From NCBI GenBank assembly GCA_002633005.1, contig NMRA01000564.1, positions 89,438 to 153,437 on the forward strand: a stretch of DNA of 64,000 nucleotides, read 5' to 3'. Below are positions 37,130 through 48,389 of the stretch, piece after piece (position 1 is the first letter of the stretch; each line of letters begins with the position of its first letter). The notes below the pieces were generated by a model that did no database searches, had not been told where the DNA came from, and was given only the letters and a program-made list of their open reading frames with translations. The position numbers were made by a program, and so were the translations under genes. This DNA comes from Phoronis australis. Its lineage: Eukaryota; Phoronida; Phoronidae.

Positions 37130-37375
37130 CTTTTTATAAGACCAGCTTCAACCTTCATGATGTGTTTGTCGTCAAAGCAGCCGTCCTCAAAATGGTCGGA
37201 GCATATTTCGGCTCCGACAGATGGCTGACTCGACAGTCATTTTCAAAAGACGAGCAGAGCACACGAAAACCTGCCATTACGCAGCCAGATGCTTGTCTTT
37301 TTAGAATTTAAATGGGCTCAAGCCTTCCACCTGGGTGGAGTTGAAATAGTTAGCATACACACACCGATGCACCAT
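37130..37375 (-). pseudogene. THAP-domain gene remnant
   Basis: Minus-strand ATG at 37373-37375 begins MVHRC, followed by STQVEGLSPFKF and a stop, typical of the start of a THAP finger (C2-CH zinc-binding DNA-binding domain). Further along, 37130-37224 encodes PSVGAEICSDHFEDGCFDD, the CxxHF half of the same fold, and ends in a good donor. The stretch between contains stops in the needed frames. Either an intron or decay separates the halves; the second usual cysteine near the start is also missing. The gene converges on the ballast-domain gene. Confidence 0.7.
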
Positions 37376-37871
37376 GGCTAAAACACGCCAAGGTTGAACG
37401 GTCTTTGTTCTTCGTGTACTGTGATCTAATAGCAGTGAACTGCATTGTGGTATATGATCTGGTTTGTGTTCCCCGACATCATGTCACGGTGTCAAAGGTC
37501 AACTTTTCGCGCATTTTCTTATTTTCGCTTTTTTTAAATATCTAAAGATACAATAATACGATGATTTGAATAAAATACATCCAAATAGCAATACCTTGAA
37601 GATATTATTGCAATTCAACATACTTGGACCTTGCAAATTACACTTTAAGAGGACCATGCAAAATTGTCTCAGACAACACTTAATCATTGTCAAGAGCTTT
37701 ATGAATTAAAATCCCTTCGTGACTGTGTTTTTGCATTCTTCGTAAAACTCTGCGAGGCCATCGACAATCGACTTCCTTAGCTGGTGAAGCACATGACTTC
37801 CAAACTTAGTACTTTGCCCGGCGTGTAAATTTAGACATGATGTCCAACATTCTCAGCTACGGAAGTGAGAA

Positions 37872-38025
37872 CCAGGCGTGCTTTCAGTAACGCTAGGACT
37901 TGCGCTAGGACCTAGCTAAAATCTAGCCAAAGCCACGTGTTCTCATTTAAAATACACGGCAATATCTCACGTAATCCCGCGAAGTCTTGCTTTTTAGCGA
38001 GGTCCTAGTGTTAATGAACGGGAGG
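37872..38025 (+). mobile_element. 154-bp MITE, copy 1
   Basis: Matches 53650-53803 over exactly the same length. The inverted ends share CAGTAACGCTAGGAC, next to an outer CCAGGCGTGC on the left and GGGAGG on the right. An internal GCTAGGACCTAGC palindrome adds to its folding potential. No coding. Confidence 0.8.
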
Positions 38026-38095
38026 CAGGTTTCTAGCTTCCCCATTCCGATCGCGACGTCACACATCCTGGTAATCAACAGTCATCAGTTCGAGG

Positions 38096-38133
38096 ATGGC
38101 CGCCGGAACAAGGAGGCCGAAGACATTCGCGAG
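38096..38133 (+). other. possible first coding exon (MAAGTRRPKTFAR)
   Basis: An ATG in good context (GAGGATGG) opens MAAGTRRPKTFAR and meets a donor, GAGGTAAAAT. A CRE-like CGACGTCAC lies about 40 bases upstream. No following exon could be identified, so this remains a suggestion. Confidence 0.2.
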
Positions 38134-38462
38134 GTAAAATTTCCGTCGTCTATGCCAGAAGGATTTTAGCAGTTTTTTCAAAAATCAATTTTAGGTTGAT
38201 ATTTGAAATCAATCAACAGTAAACATGGTGTGGCTGCGTCCGCTACAGGGATGAAAAACAGAATACTGTCAGGGCGTTTGCATAACACACTTTAATAGGT
38301 ACTTAGAACGATACAAACAACCGTTTAAAAGCGAAGGAGTTACAAGCGAAGTCAAGCGATGAAAAAGATGATACTGAACAAGCGGTAATCTGTAACAAAG
38401 ACAAAAGCGTAAACAACTAACAAACAACACATAGCTGAGCGCTAGAAAGACCCACGACAATA

Positions 38463-38729
38463 CGTGCGCGCACCCAGGGGGGGGGGGCTCCGGAGGCTCG
38501 ANCAAAAAGGGCCGCCCCAAAGAAACAAAAGTCCGAGAAAACGAGCCAAATTCCACTAAAAATGCAGGATTTCGGCGCGAACGCACAAATCATAGCTCTG
38601 AAACGTAGTACCCCTTTTTTTATTTAGTAGTCCTAGTTTTTGTAGTCCCCGTTTTTGTTTTTTTTAGTAAAAACTACACATTCTCAAAAATTCGACACCC
38701 CCCCATATTTCAGGCCGGGTGCGCGCATG
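38463..38729. mobile_element. GC-rich-ended MITE, copy 2
   Basis: 267 bp, matching 19983-20253. Inverted ends are GTGCGCGCACCC and its complement. The flanking direct repeat is CAATA (38458-38462 and 38730-38734). One undetermined base is at 38502. Confidence 0.8.
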
Positions 38730-38734
38730 CAATA

Positions 38735-39482
38735 CGACACTATGATACAGCTAGGCAAAACAAATATTAGCTACACCAACGATATACAATTAACTGGAAC
38801 CCATACTATCTATTCTACAACTAGGATCCATGGCCATTCACAAACAACAGTCTGACTGAGGCACGTAGCTATATATCCTACGGACAGGGTATCGCGCAAC
38901 ATAGCATATTTCGTGAAATGTTCAACGGATCACCTCGTACAGCAGTCCTGCGTTCGATTTTATTCCCAAATACTTGTTCTAAAGCAGTTACTCGTCCTCA
39001 CAGTCACACAAAGTGATACCACGACTTTTGTTGACGAGGGCTTTGATAAGCGCTGCACATTACCGGCGCAGCCCTATTCACAGAGCTCTGCAACGATTCA
39101 GCTGAGGCAGTGTCCGCTGTAAGTCTTTGTTAGGAATAGTTTAAGAACACAAAAAATGCAAAACCGTTTAATATTTTTACAGTATTATAGCTCTGGTCAA
39201 ACCCAACTGGTCAATAATAATGTTACAGAAAAATAACCACAAAATGATAAGATGGTGCAAATTCCCATTCATTCAAGCAAAATACTAAACACACATTCTG
39301 GAACTTCCCAAGCAATAGTTCCCGACGTAGCGGAACCGCCTCACTTTCTACAGTGGATTGATTTCGCCCAGGTTCCCGCGAAAATTGTGTCGCCCTCTGT
39401 CGATGTTTGTAAACAGCATTTGAAGAATTCTGTACCGCGAGGCAGGCAACTGTTGCTGTCCCGTACGCTAAAATCTTTCTGA
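38735..39482. other. intergenic, nothing recognised
   Basis: AT-rich sequence with no splice-consistent coding and no repeat partner in the window. Confidence 0.5.
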
Positions 39483-39487
39483 GGAGC

Positions 39488-42167
39488 CAGGGGCGGATCT
39501 ACGTTTTCAGTAAGGGGGGGGTTTAGGATTCCCGCAAAGGTCGAATCCTAGGCGCGTGGCGCCGAGAGGGGGGGGGGGGTCGGGAGGGGGGGTTTCCCCC
39601 CCTCCGTGTAAAACAATTTTTTGTTTTTGTAGCCAAATAGTGAAATTTCCATGCATCCTGGTAAGTTTCTGGCACTTAACATGTCTCTTGAGTTTTTCTT
39701 AAGATAATTTAAAATCCTTCTCGATTTCGTCGCATGAACGTGGCTCATAAGTTTCGTGAAACCATATTTGTGCACATCTGGGTATGAGTCGCGCCACCAG
39801 CAAAAATTTTTGTTGGAACATCTGCTTATACACACCTTTTTAGCATGCGAAAAGTCGTATATGAAAAAGTGTGGTGTGTGTGTGGGTTTAGCCAACTACC
39901 AAATATTCAAGAGCATAAGAAGCACCGACGGGGAGTAAAAAATTGAATATCAGATGATCGCGTAACAGCAGCCTCAAGTTGTTTAAGAACAAAGACCTGT
40001 ACTGTTAGTCTCGAAATAAACATGTGTTCTGTCTCGTTATGAGAAAAACTGGCAAACGATGGTGCTCTCAACACATAGTATATTACTAAAAGCGACAATA
40101 AACAATTAAGTATCACTTTATTAAGCTGAATCACGTTGACAACAATTGAAAAACGTCAAATGTATTTGGAAACGAATCATATGAAAACAGTTTCACGAAA
40201 CCAAAACATTCTGTACATCGTGGTGAAAAGATAATCAGGACCAGTTCGCAGAGGGACCAGATGTACACTGAGAGTACACAAAAACGCCTGGTCCATCACG
40301 AGACCAAAAGTACACCTGTGCTTATTATCCCTAGAAAAATAGTCGATCTGTCGCGGGACCAAACAGTTCTGGCTGAGATGAATAGTTTTACAAAGCACAC
40401 TTTGGTAAAAAAACATCACAAGACTAGTTCGCGAGACCTAAAGCGTACTATGCAAAAACTTTTGAATTGAAAACCTCTCTCTAGACACTTTTAAATTCCC
40501 AGTGGTTGCTCATACATGTACGTGTATTTTATACATTTGGTCGTCAACTGCTGCGAGAGGTTGTCTAGGAAGGGTTTTCGCACCGTTCTGTAATACTCAC
40601 TGGAAGAAACAAGTATTGAGTACAAATTTAACTACGCACTACGTGAAATTAATTTTGGATATGAAGCAGACAGAGCCAAGTGGAAATACAAACCAGAATC
40701 AGTTTTTGTGCACTCGTAGACCCTCTGCTGTATTGGGTAAATTTGGCATGACCAAAAATAATTTCTATTTCGTTTTCATTGTATACAAGCATAAAAACCG
40801 ACATTATGTACAAACTGTGTAGAATTATATCTTATTACGTGGGTATGTATCCAGGAACGTTAGTCCTATTCTGCTGTTGTCTGGACTGCCGAGGAATCTG
40901 TATATCGCGGGATCCAATGGTTTGCTCGTCTTGGAACCATTCTACCCAGGCATCTTTGATGTTTGTTCCCAACGCTTGCACTTCGTCAACTGCTGTGTCA
41001 ATGAGCTTGTAAGCCTCTACAATGTCGTTTGGCAGCTCAATTGGCACTATGAAACCCCCTGAGGTTGCCAAGTCCATTCAAAAGACTTACATGCGCAACT
41101 AAATTTGATCCGTTCATCATGAACTACTTCAAACCTAGTCGATGTATCCCAGGACCTATTTGCATCTCTTGCCATTTTCGGAATAAACGTCCCAATGTCT
41201 GAACGCTTGAAACCCCAAGTACTAACATCAAATAAATGCCCATGGTCATGGGCGTTTCATCGGGTGGGAATTTCTGCGGAAATTGCCAGTATAGAAGACA
41301 GCAGTGGTGCTTATTGCAGGTAGAAAGACGGTAGGTATTGAGGTCGGAACTAGAGCTCCTTAGGAGGCCTATTGAACATCGCACGAGTCCCTCAAGACTT
41401 TGCTGTAAAAATACAGCCTCCCCGCAATTTCTGGTACTGTACACTGTTCGCGAATGCGGTCACTTTGTCAATGTGAGTGCCCCCTTGGTCATTTTTTGTA
41501 TAGACATAGCTTGTTAGAGTGCATCTTCAAACGGTTCCGCGACCAGACCACGGCGCCCGCGACAATAGTAATTCTTCGGAAAACGAGTTCTTTTCAAAAA
41601 TACTACATGTACATGTAGGCTACACTGTATGTATTGCGCAAGACAACTTTACTATACACCAGTCAAATTCGAGTTACAAACGTGTAGGGTATAATGGAAT
41701 GACAGATGAGGTAAAAACGTTGCACGTCAATTTGCCTGAATATCAGGGTTGCGGCACCACAGTATTTCCCCTAATCAAATCAAATTATATCTTAGAGTAA
41801 AGAAGCTAGTTATCTAAAGAAATCAGCTATAGAGCTGCTCTTTCAGCGGTGAATCCATCTAAAATGCTTGGCAACTTCAGAAGTGTCGACGGAAGCGCGC
41901 CCACAATTGATCTCCGCGCGTTTTGCCGATGATCCACGAAGACTCAAAATGCGTTGATTTTCATAACAGCAATTTGCAATTCAAAAATTTATTTTTTCAG
42001 AGTGAACCCCCCCTCATTTTTTTCCAAGTTGGTTTACTTGGGGTTTACACACGCTGGTGGTGTCGTTTTTGTTTTGGTGACGACGTTTTTGTTTTTTTTT
42101 TAATTTTGGGTCCTGGCCCAAGGGGGGGGTTTAAACCCCATGAACCCCCCCCGTAGATCCGCCTCTG
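39488..42167. mobile_element. 2.68-kb hAT-like element with 5-bp target duplication
   Basis: Ends are CAGGGGCGGATCTACG and the complement of CAGAGGCGGATCTACG, next to G/C runs. It is flanked by GGAGC (39483-39487 and 42168-42172). CAG...CTG ends with a 5-bp duplication fit the hAT5-type group. No hAT transposase is recognisable. Two exon-like blocks lie on the minus strand (see 40835-41294), so the interior may include captured host sequence. Confidence 0.8.
40835..41294 (-). other. two exon-like blocks inside the 2.68-kb element
   Basis: On the minus strand, an acceptor (TTTCCGCAG) precedes a block encoding FPPDETPMTMGIYLMLVLG, which runs through a hydrophobic helix and a KWQEM segment to a possible donor after about 46 codons. 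A second block follows an acceptor (CAACCTCAG) and encodes a mostly hydrophilic tail with DIVEAYKLIDTAVDEVQ, ending in a stop at 40835. The first block faintly recalls the M2-M3 region of Cys-loop receptors, but I would not assign it. Possibly a captured gene fragment. Confidence 0.25.
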
Positions 42168-42172
42168 GGAGC

Positions 42173-43680
42173 TATGCATAGTTTTTTATACGAAGGGTAG
42201 TAGAATAACGCACAAGCCTGTTGAAATGCTCAGGAGCAGTTTAGTGCACTCTAAGGATAAACTTCCCCGAGCGTGAGGAAGGACGTCTGAGAGGAAAATA
42301 GTCAACACCAAGTCTGGTAATACGTTCAGGGACTTTCCGATTTTTTCAAGAGGACCGGACTTAATACAACTTGGCTTTGTTAATTACTATACACAAACCG
42401 TTTAATTCCTCGCATAACCAACTGGTCAACTTCAAGGGTAGAGCTCCGACGGAAACAAAATGCCATTTAGATTATGGAGTGCGACGTAAAGAGCCCCTTT
42501 GCACGGAAAACCATGTGGGTTATACAAAACAGCCTAGAAAAACCCGCTTCTCAGCATAAGCGTCCGAGTTACGAAGATTCATACGATTCTGCTTATTTTA
42601 GTCACCCTGTAGCATAGGACGTTTTGATGCAAGTGAGACGGACATTTTGGATTATGAGAAAGACAGGCTATAGGAAAGAAGATTTACACGAGTGGACAGA
42701 ACAGCCGTTATTGATTGGACATAGCGGTCTCGGGTTCCAGTTATGGGATACTAGAACCCTTGCTGATTTGCCGGGTCGTCTTACTAAGATCGTAACATCA
42801 GTTGCTTACCAGTGAAGCTCGCGGGATGCGAGCGCAACCTCATTAAATTGAGTTAATAGTTCCAATATTCGTTTTGAATGTTTTCTTTTTTCTTTTTCAT
42901 CCTGATGTCTCAAAATCAACACGCTTATTTTCGCATTTAAATCATGGATAAACCCGCCTTTCATCACAAAATACAACCAGTACTCCTAGCATGATTTTTG
43001 TTAGGATTGGCTGCGTTTGACCTGAAGGTGCAGTTGAAAACCATTCAATGAAGAACTCTGCAACAGTGTAGTTATTTTCTAGACAAACTCATTTTCTGAG
43101 CAATTTATGTGTTCCCAAAATTTGTCAAATCCACAAATCATTAAAGGGGATTTGGAATTTGGTTGCTAGCGTAGGGCTCCATTTTAAGCAAGGATGGGGC
43201 TTTGCGTTGGTTCTTTGATATTGAAATCTCAATTATTTCGCTACCTTGTACATTCGTCCCTCACATTACTCTGTTTAAGTTTTCGTGAGTTGCACGCTGG
43301 GATGTTGCTTGGTGCTGGCTGGATTGGCTCTCAGACTCTTCTTTTTTCATATGTCGTTTTCTATTAGCTTACTTTTGTGATGTACCTCAGTGGTCGTCGG
43401 TCTGTGAACAATATCATTTGTATGAAATGGTAGTTATCTGTCATCTCTACATTACGATGTCTTACTCTATTATATATTGCACCAGTTTCCCTGACCATGT
43501 GTAGAACTCTGGAACCAAGCATCCTTATCGTCTGTTCATGATGCAATCATTATCATTATACCCTATGTTTCAAATCAATTTCTGGTGACTACCTCGTTTT
43601 TTGTTCATAGTGGTCATGTGTTGTGATTCCATGTTTGATGTTTATTATGTAGCTGTGCCTGTGTTTTTGTGGGTGTTTTG
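42173..43680. other. intergenic, nothing recognised
   Basis: Only short frames. The longest (42624-42815) shows no known motif. Confidence 0.5.
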
Positions 43681-43689
43681 TTGTCATCA

Positions 43690-43849
43690 TCTTGTTTGTT
43701 CTTGCTCTGGGTACCATAATCGAATAGGATTTTCTTCACATTTTATACTCAGCAATGTCTATTAATTAAATTCAGCCACTTTACACTGTACATCATGACA
43801 TATTTTAATGTATCTATGACTCGTTGATTCGAGAATTCTAAACCAATAC
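43690..43849 (-). pseudogene. non-LTR retrotransposon remnant, 3' part
   Basis: Minus-strand frames retain a weak C-terminal signature (RYIKICHDVQ). This looks like the continuation of the reverse transcriptase remnant at 45898-46763, split by the TTAA element between them. Confidence 0.4.
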
Positions 43850-44025
43850 TTAAAGGACAATGCCACCCGATTTAATTAGTCTTTTTTACCGTCTTAATCG
43901 GTCTGTGGCCGCATCGGCTCGTACTCGGTCGATCTTACCTTGCCGAGAGGTGTCGCGTTAACCTGTGCGGAAGGTGAGAAACTCCGCAGCGACGTCAGTG
44001 GTTTATCTGCAGGGTGAATGCCACC

Positions 44026-44346
44026 ATGGTGTGGTGTGTCGTTCTCGCTTGTGCGATCTATGAAGCTGCGAGGAAAGCAAGTACATCGTTTTTTTTGATT
44101 TCCTCGGGAGCCGAAATGCTTCGAAAATGGCGCGCGGCAATGAAAAATGAGAAGTACGGCGTTCATACCAAGTACGAGGCCGTGAAACATCTCCATGTCT
44201 GTGGCCGGTATTTCGTGGACAGTGATTTCACTGACGAATCCCGGCTTGCCAAACAGTTCATGCCAGGGCAGAAAAAGCGACCGAGGCTGAAGTCAGATGC
44301 TGTGCCTAGTGTGTTCGCGTTCAGAAGGCTCACCCCTATATTTTAG
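44026..44346 (+). CDS. THAP-like zinc finger ORF in element A
   Basis: The ATG sits in a perfect Kozak context (GCCACCATGG). The frame gives MVWCVVLAC, then a SFFLIS stretch, RKWRAAMKNEKYG, VCGRYFVDSDF and finally LKSDAVPSVF. That is the order of a THAP domain: C2, FxF, W, CxxH-F, AVPxxF. The zinc-binding His of the CxxH pair is Tyr here, so zinc binding is probably impaired. The frame runs only about 10 codons past the domain before a stop, in sequence derived from a MITE end. A truncated remnant of a transposase-type protein is the likeliest reading. Confidence 0.7.
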   Translation: MVWCVVLACAIYEAARKASTSFFLISSGAEMLRKWRAAMKNEKYGVHTKYEAVKHLHVCGRYFVDSDFTDESRLAKQFMPGQKKRPRLKSDAVPSVFAFRRLTPIF

Positions 44347-44434
44347 GCTGGGTGTGAGCATGTTATATAACTTGTTTGATGACTTACTCGTTCGTCAGGC
44401 TTCTGTTTGGTCCTCTGGGTGTAGGATGGTTTTG

Positions 44435-44830
44435 TCAGTTCTTTTTCCCAGCCCTAAAAAACGTCGTGAGCACACATCTGTTCAGATGCGGGGCAAAATC
44501 AGGGTGATCCGTGAGACACATTGCTGCTTCTCCAAGAAGGACTTTCATATGTTGAATTTGGTGGCAACAAGCGTCAATCGTTTCCATTATGGTGCAGTTA
44601 GCGCACTGACGACACCATGACAAGTCATTGAGACGATTTAAGGAACTGTCCATATGCTCCATTGTCATTCACGGCGCCTCTCTAGTATTTCTTGATCAGT
44701 GTATTCTGGTTCGAACTGATATCCTGAGAAACCTAGCGATCTACCTGGGAAGTCTTCGTCAGATGAGTACTCCTCCAAGTCGGAATTGCGAGTTGACACG
44801 TTGACGTTTGTTACCGTATTGAGCGTTCTG
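44435..44830 (-). pseudogene. P2X7-type ballast-domain remnant in element A
   Basis: Minus-strand frames give EEYSSDEDFPG, then GYQFEPEYTDQEILERRRE, a pattern common just ahead of the ballast domain. A stop or shift intervenes. The next frame gives LSWCRQCANCTIMET, DACCHQI, CLTDHPDF and CVLTTFF, the cysteine-rich core. The C-terminal VIPSC-type block is missing. Intact frames are short, so this is a decayed or truncated copy. Confidence 0.65.
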
Positions 44831-45897
44831 TTTCAAAATGAATTATTCTCACCCTAATCAATACTTATATAAAACTGAAACAAAGTGTGTCTCATTAGAT
44901 GCAATTTGTAATGCCTTTAGAATATTCGTGAGTGCAAATGATTTGAGAAGCCAGCAAGGAATTAATCACTGGGTTACCGACTTTAGGTGCAATAAAACTA
45001 ATTGATCGGACACCGAGGCCGTGTAAGCACTTGGTAATTCAGTGTTTGCTGACAGAAACTGTTGTGGAACAATAACTCGATTTTCTATCCTGCGACCAGG
45101 TGTTAGGAGAATCTTTATGTACATGTACATTATTCAAATAATGATTGTCAATGTACAACTTCTGCCCTGACGGTTCTGTGACCAAAGGGAAACCTGAATT
45201 CGACGCGGCACCCGACGAGTAAGTAGATTTGCAGTTTCGTGGCTAATTCACCAACCACGTGCACATTACTTCTTTGTCTCACTAGTATAGTATTTTCTTG
45301 ACTGGTAGTTTAGTTTCCAACTTTGGTTGGTTTATGTTCGTGATGTCTTCAGTCCGGCCGCGACTGGCCTGATCGGGTTCCGAGCCACTGGTCGGGATAA
45401 CAAGTTTTTTGTGTATTTAGAACTCAAAAAATCACAAGCTTAAACAACACAGATATAGGTTCTCCTGTCTGTATTTCACGGAAGAATACTTTGAATTTAT
45501 CTCCGAACAGACCCCAACTTCTGCTACGGACCTTGGTACATGTAAATTGGCCTGCCGAACTTTGTAGGCGCCTACGGTGTGTCCAAATACCAATAAATCT
45601 GTAACTGCGAAATACAACACGTTTTTATAAGAACTCGGTGTATTTTTAAGGGTTTTACATCGAAGTTAGATGATTTATTGGTGTTAAACGATGAATTCAA
45701 GCGATAAGCTGACACCAGTAACCCGTGTTGTGAACTGCTGAACAGACTGCGTGTGAAACCAATGACGTCATTGGATAATTTCAACACCTCCGTCTGCCGT
45801 CAGGTGTCAGGTAACGCAACCGAACGTGCCGTTATCGAGTAGATTTTCTAATTGATAGAAAAATAAGTTGTTTTTTGGGTGGCATTACTCTGCTTAA

Positions 45898-46763
45898 CAT
45901 CAATAACTTTGTAGTTGTTCTTCACATCTTGCAGCAGCATTTGAGACATTCGGACCAAGTTGTAACAAGATATTTGCGGAATTTATTATGAACCGTTTCT
46001 ATGACATTGGTTTCATGGAAATCTCGTTTTTTTTAACCATATAACAAAATTGGCAAAATTTTAGAGTCAAATAATTTCCACCATAGTGAGACCTGCACGT
46101 CAACGAATTTTATCACGTTACTTTTCAAAATTAATAATGCTTTTGATGCTTTTTCAGAAAATGTTTGCGAAGATACGTTTGGTAGAGAATGGTACGCCTT
46201 AATAATTGTATTCAGATGCCAATTGTTTTACCGATTATCTTCCATTCTTCATGACGTCTCAAGTAACCACCCCTTCCAAAAACAACATTTCTTCTTTGAC
46301 ATGTTTACGAGAAATTTCCACCTGTTACAGTAATCTTCTAGTTTTCTAATCAGTCTTTGCATAGCCACAGCTGTTTCAGCAAACATAACAGAACAGAACC
46401 AGATCATCAGCAAACAATGACATATACAAATTAAGTAGTCTTACGCTTGCGCATGATCCACTAACATTTTAAAACATCAAAAGTAAAAATGGTAACAGCT
46501 GGCAACCCTGCCGAATTCCTGATTTCCATTAAAAAAACATCAGTTACAAAACTTTTATCACCAATCAGAACACATGCTTTAACATTGTCATATATATTTT
46601 TCAATACATTGTACATTTTACCTTTGATTCCATGTTCAGTGCTACGTTCGTGATCATTAACAAAATTTACAGCATATTCATGAAGTTGCGAATAATGCTG
46701 TCCCACAGCATATTGAGGGGCGTTATATAAATCTGTGAAACTCCTACATGTATACCACCGCAT
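45898..46763 (-). pseudogene. non-LTR retrotransposon reverse transcriptase remnant
   Basis: Going leftward on the minus strand, the frames retain GIKGKMYNVLKNIYDNVKAC, the catalytic FADDLVLF, then LEDYCNRWKFLVNMSKKK and further left KLFDSKILPILLYG and HNKFRKYLV. That is the normal order of a CR1/L2-type reverse transcriptase and its C-terminal region. Multiple shifts and stops break it. TTAA element A is inserted near its 3' end. Confidence 0.75.
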
Positions 46764-48265
46764 GCCTGTAATTGCAGGACGAGTCGAATTTTTACTGTTT
46801 TTCTGTCGAGATAACTGTACCAGCGTCGCAGTGGCATTCTTCTTTTAAGTTTAAGAACTTCTTATTCTTGCATTTTATTAGTTATGTTTTTTTTCATTAC
46901 GGTTTCTACGCGTGTTTGAATGTTCAATATTTCGGTTTCTCCTATAATTTCTAAGGTGACTACGCACCTCCAATTTACATTCTTGACACTCTTTGTCAAA
47001 CCAGTTATCGCAACGCCGTCTCTGTGAACAAACTGTCATACCTGAGCTCAAAGCTGAGCGTTCACGTTCATCAATATTACCAGGAAGAGATAACCTTCCT
47101 GATATTACTCAAGTCATCCTGCAGTGACAGCTAGCTCCATTGTCTGTAAACAGTTAATGCTCGATCACTGACGACATGATTTCCACATAAGTGTTTTAAT
47201 TTTGTTCATTCTACTTTATTTGTCTATTTAATTTGCATCCCGCGTAGAGAAGATGGCTTCCAGATTCATCATTCATCACTAGTTGTTTTTCAAAATACTC
47301 CAAGCTTATTTTCAGTTCTACAGCACCACCTACCGGGCGTGTGGGATGAGGAAGTACGCGAGGCGTAGACGCAATCATGTCTACTTTTGTGTTGTCATAT
47401 TAAAAATAGTGATGTTCCTTTTGTTAAAAATATTAAGAATATAAAATGTGAGCGGTGTATTGGAAAAACATACATATAGGCAAAAACTCGAGTAAATCAA
47501 GAAAAAATTCGGGTAGCGAAGACAATGAAAATTTCGAAAATTGCAAGATAACCAAGAGGATGAATAATCAGTGGTTACCGGGGGAATCTGACGATTGGAT
47601 TGTGAGAGAGTACAGATGCTGCAGGATTTTGTCCAAAGAGTGGCCGGCGTAGTAATACATATAGGATAGTCTTGCTTAAGACACCGAGCAAAAAACTCTA
47701 CACTTCTTTACAGAAATTATCCTCATACGACATCCAAACAAAGTTCCGAACCCTTTTTCGAAGATTTGCCTATTACTACACCTTACATTAGAGCAGCGGT
47801 TGTCTATAGTAGACCCCCTGGTGAGATCTTAAATGGCGTGCTATTGGGGCGGGGGGTGGTCAGTGAAATTGCGGGCTACTGGGTGGAGGGGGTTGAAAGT
47901 CGATGACGGGGGGAATTCCTGCCTGCAGCCCAGTAACCTACATGGTATGTCCACCCTCCTCCCACATCCACCCCCCAAATAGCCGAGTCCACATGCCTAC
48001 ATGTATCTATTTGTGTCCTTCAATTCCTTTAATTCAGCACTATTAAATATTTATTGTCTTTAGGTTCTGAATGTATTAAGACTTAAGTGAATTGCAGAAA
48101 CAAGTAAAACAAAATTAAATTTAGGTCCCACCACGGAAGCATTAATGCACTTAGGATTAAATAATCAGTAGTGCCCAAAATCATGCAAACCTTTTCACCA
48201 CTGTCCTCCTTCACGTTTAGGTGACTTGAAATCAGTATAGTTCGGTAGTAGCCATTCGTTTACAC
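46764..48265. other. intergenic, nothing recognised
   Basis: The right-hand part of the dead retrotransposon may begin here but is too eroded to read. One 65-codon frame (47455-47652) has no known motif. A G-rich patch lies at 47850-47960. Confidence 0.5.
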
Positions 48266-48389
48266 AAACTTCGTTAAAGACACGACTAGACGTTTTGTTA
48301 ACGAGTTTGATACTGGTACGTCCGAAATTACGAACGTACAAGTATCAAGCTCGCTAACAAAAACTCTAGTCGTGTCTTTAACGAAATTT
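48266..48389. repeat. 124-bp near-perfect palindrome
   Basis: Arms of about 55 bp at roughly 90% identity face each other around a very short centre, beginning TTCGTTAAAGACACGACTAG and its complement. It could form a long hairpin. Probably a palindromic MITE; flanks give no target duplication. Confidence 0.85.

Larger units (their letters stand above)
32927..37644. mobile_element. 4.7-kb TTAA transposon carrying P2X7-like and THAP gene remnants
   Basis: Flanked by TTAA on both sides (32923-32926 and 37645-37648). The inverted ends match at 19 of 22 positions, begin AG and contain GCAAGGTCCAAG. The boundaries are confirmed by the second duplicated block: around 56840-56875 the flanks are continuous (TTGAACAGAAC against TTTAAGAGGAC) and lack this insert. 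A second inverted pair (33128-33152 and 37463-37487, sharing GGGGAACACAAA) lies just inside, next to the 5' end of each gene. The two genes converge. TTAA targets, purine-purine ends and a THAP finger fit the Kolobok superfamily (known family traits); no intact transposase is visible. Confidence 0.85.
43854..45893. mobile_element. 2.04-kb TTAA transposon, element A (THAP plus P2X7-like)
   Basis: TTAA on both sides (43850-43853 and 45894-45897). The inverted ends converge on AATGCCACCC and the left begins AGG. It shares long stretches with 48700-50351. A THAP frame points right and a ballast-domain frame points left, the same convergent layout as in the 4.7-kb element. It is inserted in a dead retrotransposon whose frames resume on the other side, so the ends are well fixed. 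A fragment of the GC-rich MITE end (44323-44360) lies just after the THAP frame. Confidence 0.8.

Noticed and set aside
40835-41294. Cys-loop receptor gene
   Set aside because: Only a faint resemblance over one helix, no ligand-binding domain and no M4, inside a transposon. Kept as an unassigned exon-like block.
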